Source: Saprolegnia diclina VS20
Lineage: Eukaryota; Oomycota; Saprolegniomycetes; Saprolegniales; Saprolegniaceae
Length of the DNA: 64,000 nucleotides
Direction of reading: 5' to 3'
Assembly: GCF_000281045.1 (NCBI RefSeq)
Contig: NW_008246118.1
Coordinates: 129,850 to 193,849, forward strand
Shown: piece after piece, positions 62,607 to 64,000 of the stretch
Numbering within the stretch: position 1 is the stretch's first letter
Layout of the letters: each line of letters opens with the position of its first letter
Program-made: the position numbers and the translations under genes
The notes under the pieces: model-generated
What the model saw: the letters and a program-made list of their open reading frames with translations, nothing else
The model's database searches: none
What the model was told of the DNA's origin: nothing

Positions 62607-64000
62607 TTACTTGAGCTTGATGATGTTGTTCTTGAGGATCTTGACGTTGTACACAACGCTGGGCACTTCGGTGAGGTTTCCGTCGAGGATGTGGATGTTG
62701 GCGTCGCCGTCCTGCGCCAGCATAAAGAACTCTTCAGTATCGTCTTCGGCGATCGCTTTGGTCGTGATGGCCTCGCCGCCCGACGGTTCCTTGGCCGACC
62801 GCGTAGACATGGCCGACGCGACCGGCGGTTTGTTGCGCGGCGACTTGACGTGCACTGTGAGCATGCTTCGCTTCTTCACAACGAGATCTTTGGCCGGCAA
62901 GCCAAAGCACGTCAAATGCGACATGTAAAACCACTGGAGCGTGCTCAAGCGGCGCGCACTGATGTAGACGACCGAGCCCGGACCATTCGGCAGCTCGTGC
63001 GGCTCGATGCCCCAGAGAAAATCGCACATCACCGACGTGCTATTGTAAACTGCTTGGCGCGCCAAGCTATTTTTCCGCAGCATTTTCCAATGCGAGAGAT
63101 TCCAAACGTGGTCGTAGACGATGGCAACGAGGATGTTGATCAGGAGCACAGTGATGACGTACGGCGCGACGCGGGCGTAGATGCCGTTGATGACTTCGAC
63201 ACGGATCCCGTCGAGCGGCTCGACCTGGTGGTACAGCTCGTAGTTGTCCGAGTTGTTGTAGTCGATAAAGGACGGGATGTAGAAGAGAAAGAGCCCACTG
63301 AGGTACAACGTCGTGACGCTTGAGAAGTTGAAGAAGCCCATCATGACGCTTTGGCCGTTGTACGAGGCGATGCCGAGAAGGTTCCAGAGCAGCTTGCAGA
63401 GCTTGAGGATGACGAGGTTGAGCCAAAGCAGGCGGAACGAAAGCGAAAAGATCTCAATCGACACGAGCGCTTGCGGCGCCGGCGAGTTGTAGACGCTAAC
63501 ATCGCGGACATATTGCAGACAATTTTGCAAATCCAAAACCACCGAGAGTGTGTACAAGTAGACAAACACGTCCGAGTTGAAGAGCATCATGTCGTAGCTG
63601 AGCGCTTCGGATGGAAAAGGAAAGTACTTGGGCACAACGGTGCGAATGACTTTGGCTAAAAACGAGTCGGGTTTTGCTGGGTCAACCTCAAACCACTGCA
63701 CGGTCCGGCGGCTCGCAATGTACCCGCCAAAGCCGACGAAGATCGCGATGAGCTTGATGATGAGGGACGTAAGAGCAATCGCAGAGTTGATGATCGTAAA
63801 GCCGAGCTTGTACGTCGAGCCCGGCACGAAAGCGCTGGTGGTGACCGTGAGCGTCTTGGTTGCGTCGGTGTAGACCATCGAGAGCTCACACGTCGAGTAG
63901 CCGAGCTCGGCGACCGCGTCGCAGCCGGTGCAGTAGTTGTGCGAGTAGATGCGAAAATACGAGACCACTTGCTTTTGAACCGCCGGCGTATCGACAAGCA
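62607..64000 (-). CDS. unnamed polytopic membrane family, copy C (5' partial at window edge)
   Basis: Open frame of about 464 residues entering from the right edge, missing the N-terminal helix and most of the outside domain. It shares every family block with copies A and B: NYCTGCDAVAELGYSTC, FVPGSTYKLGFTIIN, RRTVQWFEVDPAKPDSF, PSEALSYDMMLFNSDVFVYLY, LDLQNCLQYVRDVSVYNSPAP, SYNGQSVMMGFFNFS, VEPLDGIRVEVINGIY, KNSLARQAVYNSTSVMCDFL, ARRLSTLQWFYMSHLTCFG and AQDGDANIHILDGNL. Compared with copy A it is closer to copy B in the RRTVQWFEVDPxKPDS block. It lies about 11 kb from the A/B/pseudogene group. Confidence 0.8.
   Translation of the reverse strand, partial: LVDTPAVQKQVVSYFRIYSHNYCTGCDAVAELGYSTCELSMVYTDATKTLTVTTSAFVPGSTYKLGFTIINSAIALTSLIIKLIAIFVGFGGYIASRRTVQWFEVDPAKPDSFLAKVIRTVVPKYFPFPSEALSYDMMLFNSDVFVYLYTLSVVLDLQNCLQYVRDVSVYNSPAPQALVSIEIFSLSFRLLWLNLVILKLCKLLWNLLGIASYNGQSVMMGFFNFSSVTTLYLSGLFLFYIPSFIDYNNSDNYELYHQVEPLDGIRVEVINGIYARVAPYVITVLLINILVAIVYDHVWNLSHWKMLRKNSLARQAVYNSTSVMCDFLWGIEPHELPNGPGSVVYISARRLSTLQWFYMSHLTCFGLPAKDLVVKKRSMLTVHVKSPRNKPPVASAMSTRSAKEPSGGEAITTKAIAEDDTEEFFMLAQDGDANIHILDGNLTEVPSVVYNVKILKNNIIKLK

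Overview
The window is gene-dense, GC-rich nuclear DNA from a eukaryote that is almost certainly an oomycete of the Saprolegniales (Saprolegnia/Achlya-like). The evidence is mixed. There are about 60 short spliceosomal introns (mostly 40-56 nt, usually GTAC...TAG). There is an EF-hand/ferric-reductase NADPH oxidase, a GPI-anchored GH72 beta-1,3-glucanosyltransferase, an M96 mating-specific-type protein, flagellar/centrosomal genes expected of a zoospore former, and several membrane or multidomain proteins with no obvious homologue outside this group. The species cannot be fixed from the sequence alone. No rRNA, CRISPR or intact transposon was seen, and no tRNA could be folded convincingly.

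Layout: 30 protein genes and one pseudogene. 0-9 kb: end of an MLF-like gene, glyoxalase II (-), CEP19-like (+), a GBP-like pseudo-GTPase with a PH domain (-), a DIX-domain protein (+), a WNK kinase (-). 10-20 kb: F-BAR protein (+), a coiled-coil dynein-adaptor candidate with a CC1 box (+), GH72 (+), MORN protein (+), M96-type protein (-). 20-31 kb: NADPH oxidase (-), multi-PH protein (+), SDS22 (+), PUB-domain protein (+). 31-41 kb: CFAP210-like (-), IQ/WW/B-box protein (+), PH-PX-permuted papain-fold protein (-), PAS-MAPK with a TEH activation loop (+). 41-54 kb: polytopic membrane protein (-), ZIP transporter (-), two full copies and one decayed copy of an unnamed polytopic membrane family, a UIM-like repeat protein (+), a membrane ankyrin protein (+). 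55-64 kb: ribosomal protein eL42 (+), fumarylacetoacetase with an N-terminal membrane segment (-), GT8 glycosyltransferase (-), a type II Thr-Pro-repeat protein (-), and a further edge-truncated member of the unnamed membrane family (-).

These are not operons: most neighbours are unrelated, divergent pairs share short promoters, and many gene-proximal gaps contain a CCAAT-type ATTGGCT element. Themes that recur are phosphoinositide/membrane binding (PH, PX, F-BAR), kinase signalling (WNK, PAS-MAPK, the PP1 regulator SDS22), and centrosome/flagellum/dynein function (CEP19, CFAP210, adaptor). Exon boundaries were worked out by hand from GT/AG sites, reading phase and protein similarity; starts of single-exon genes were moved to the first ATG where the open frame ran upstream without one.
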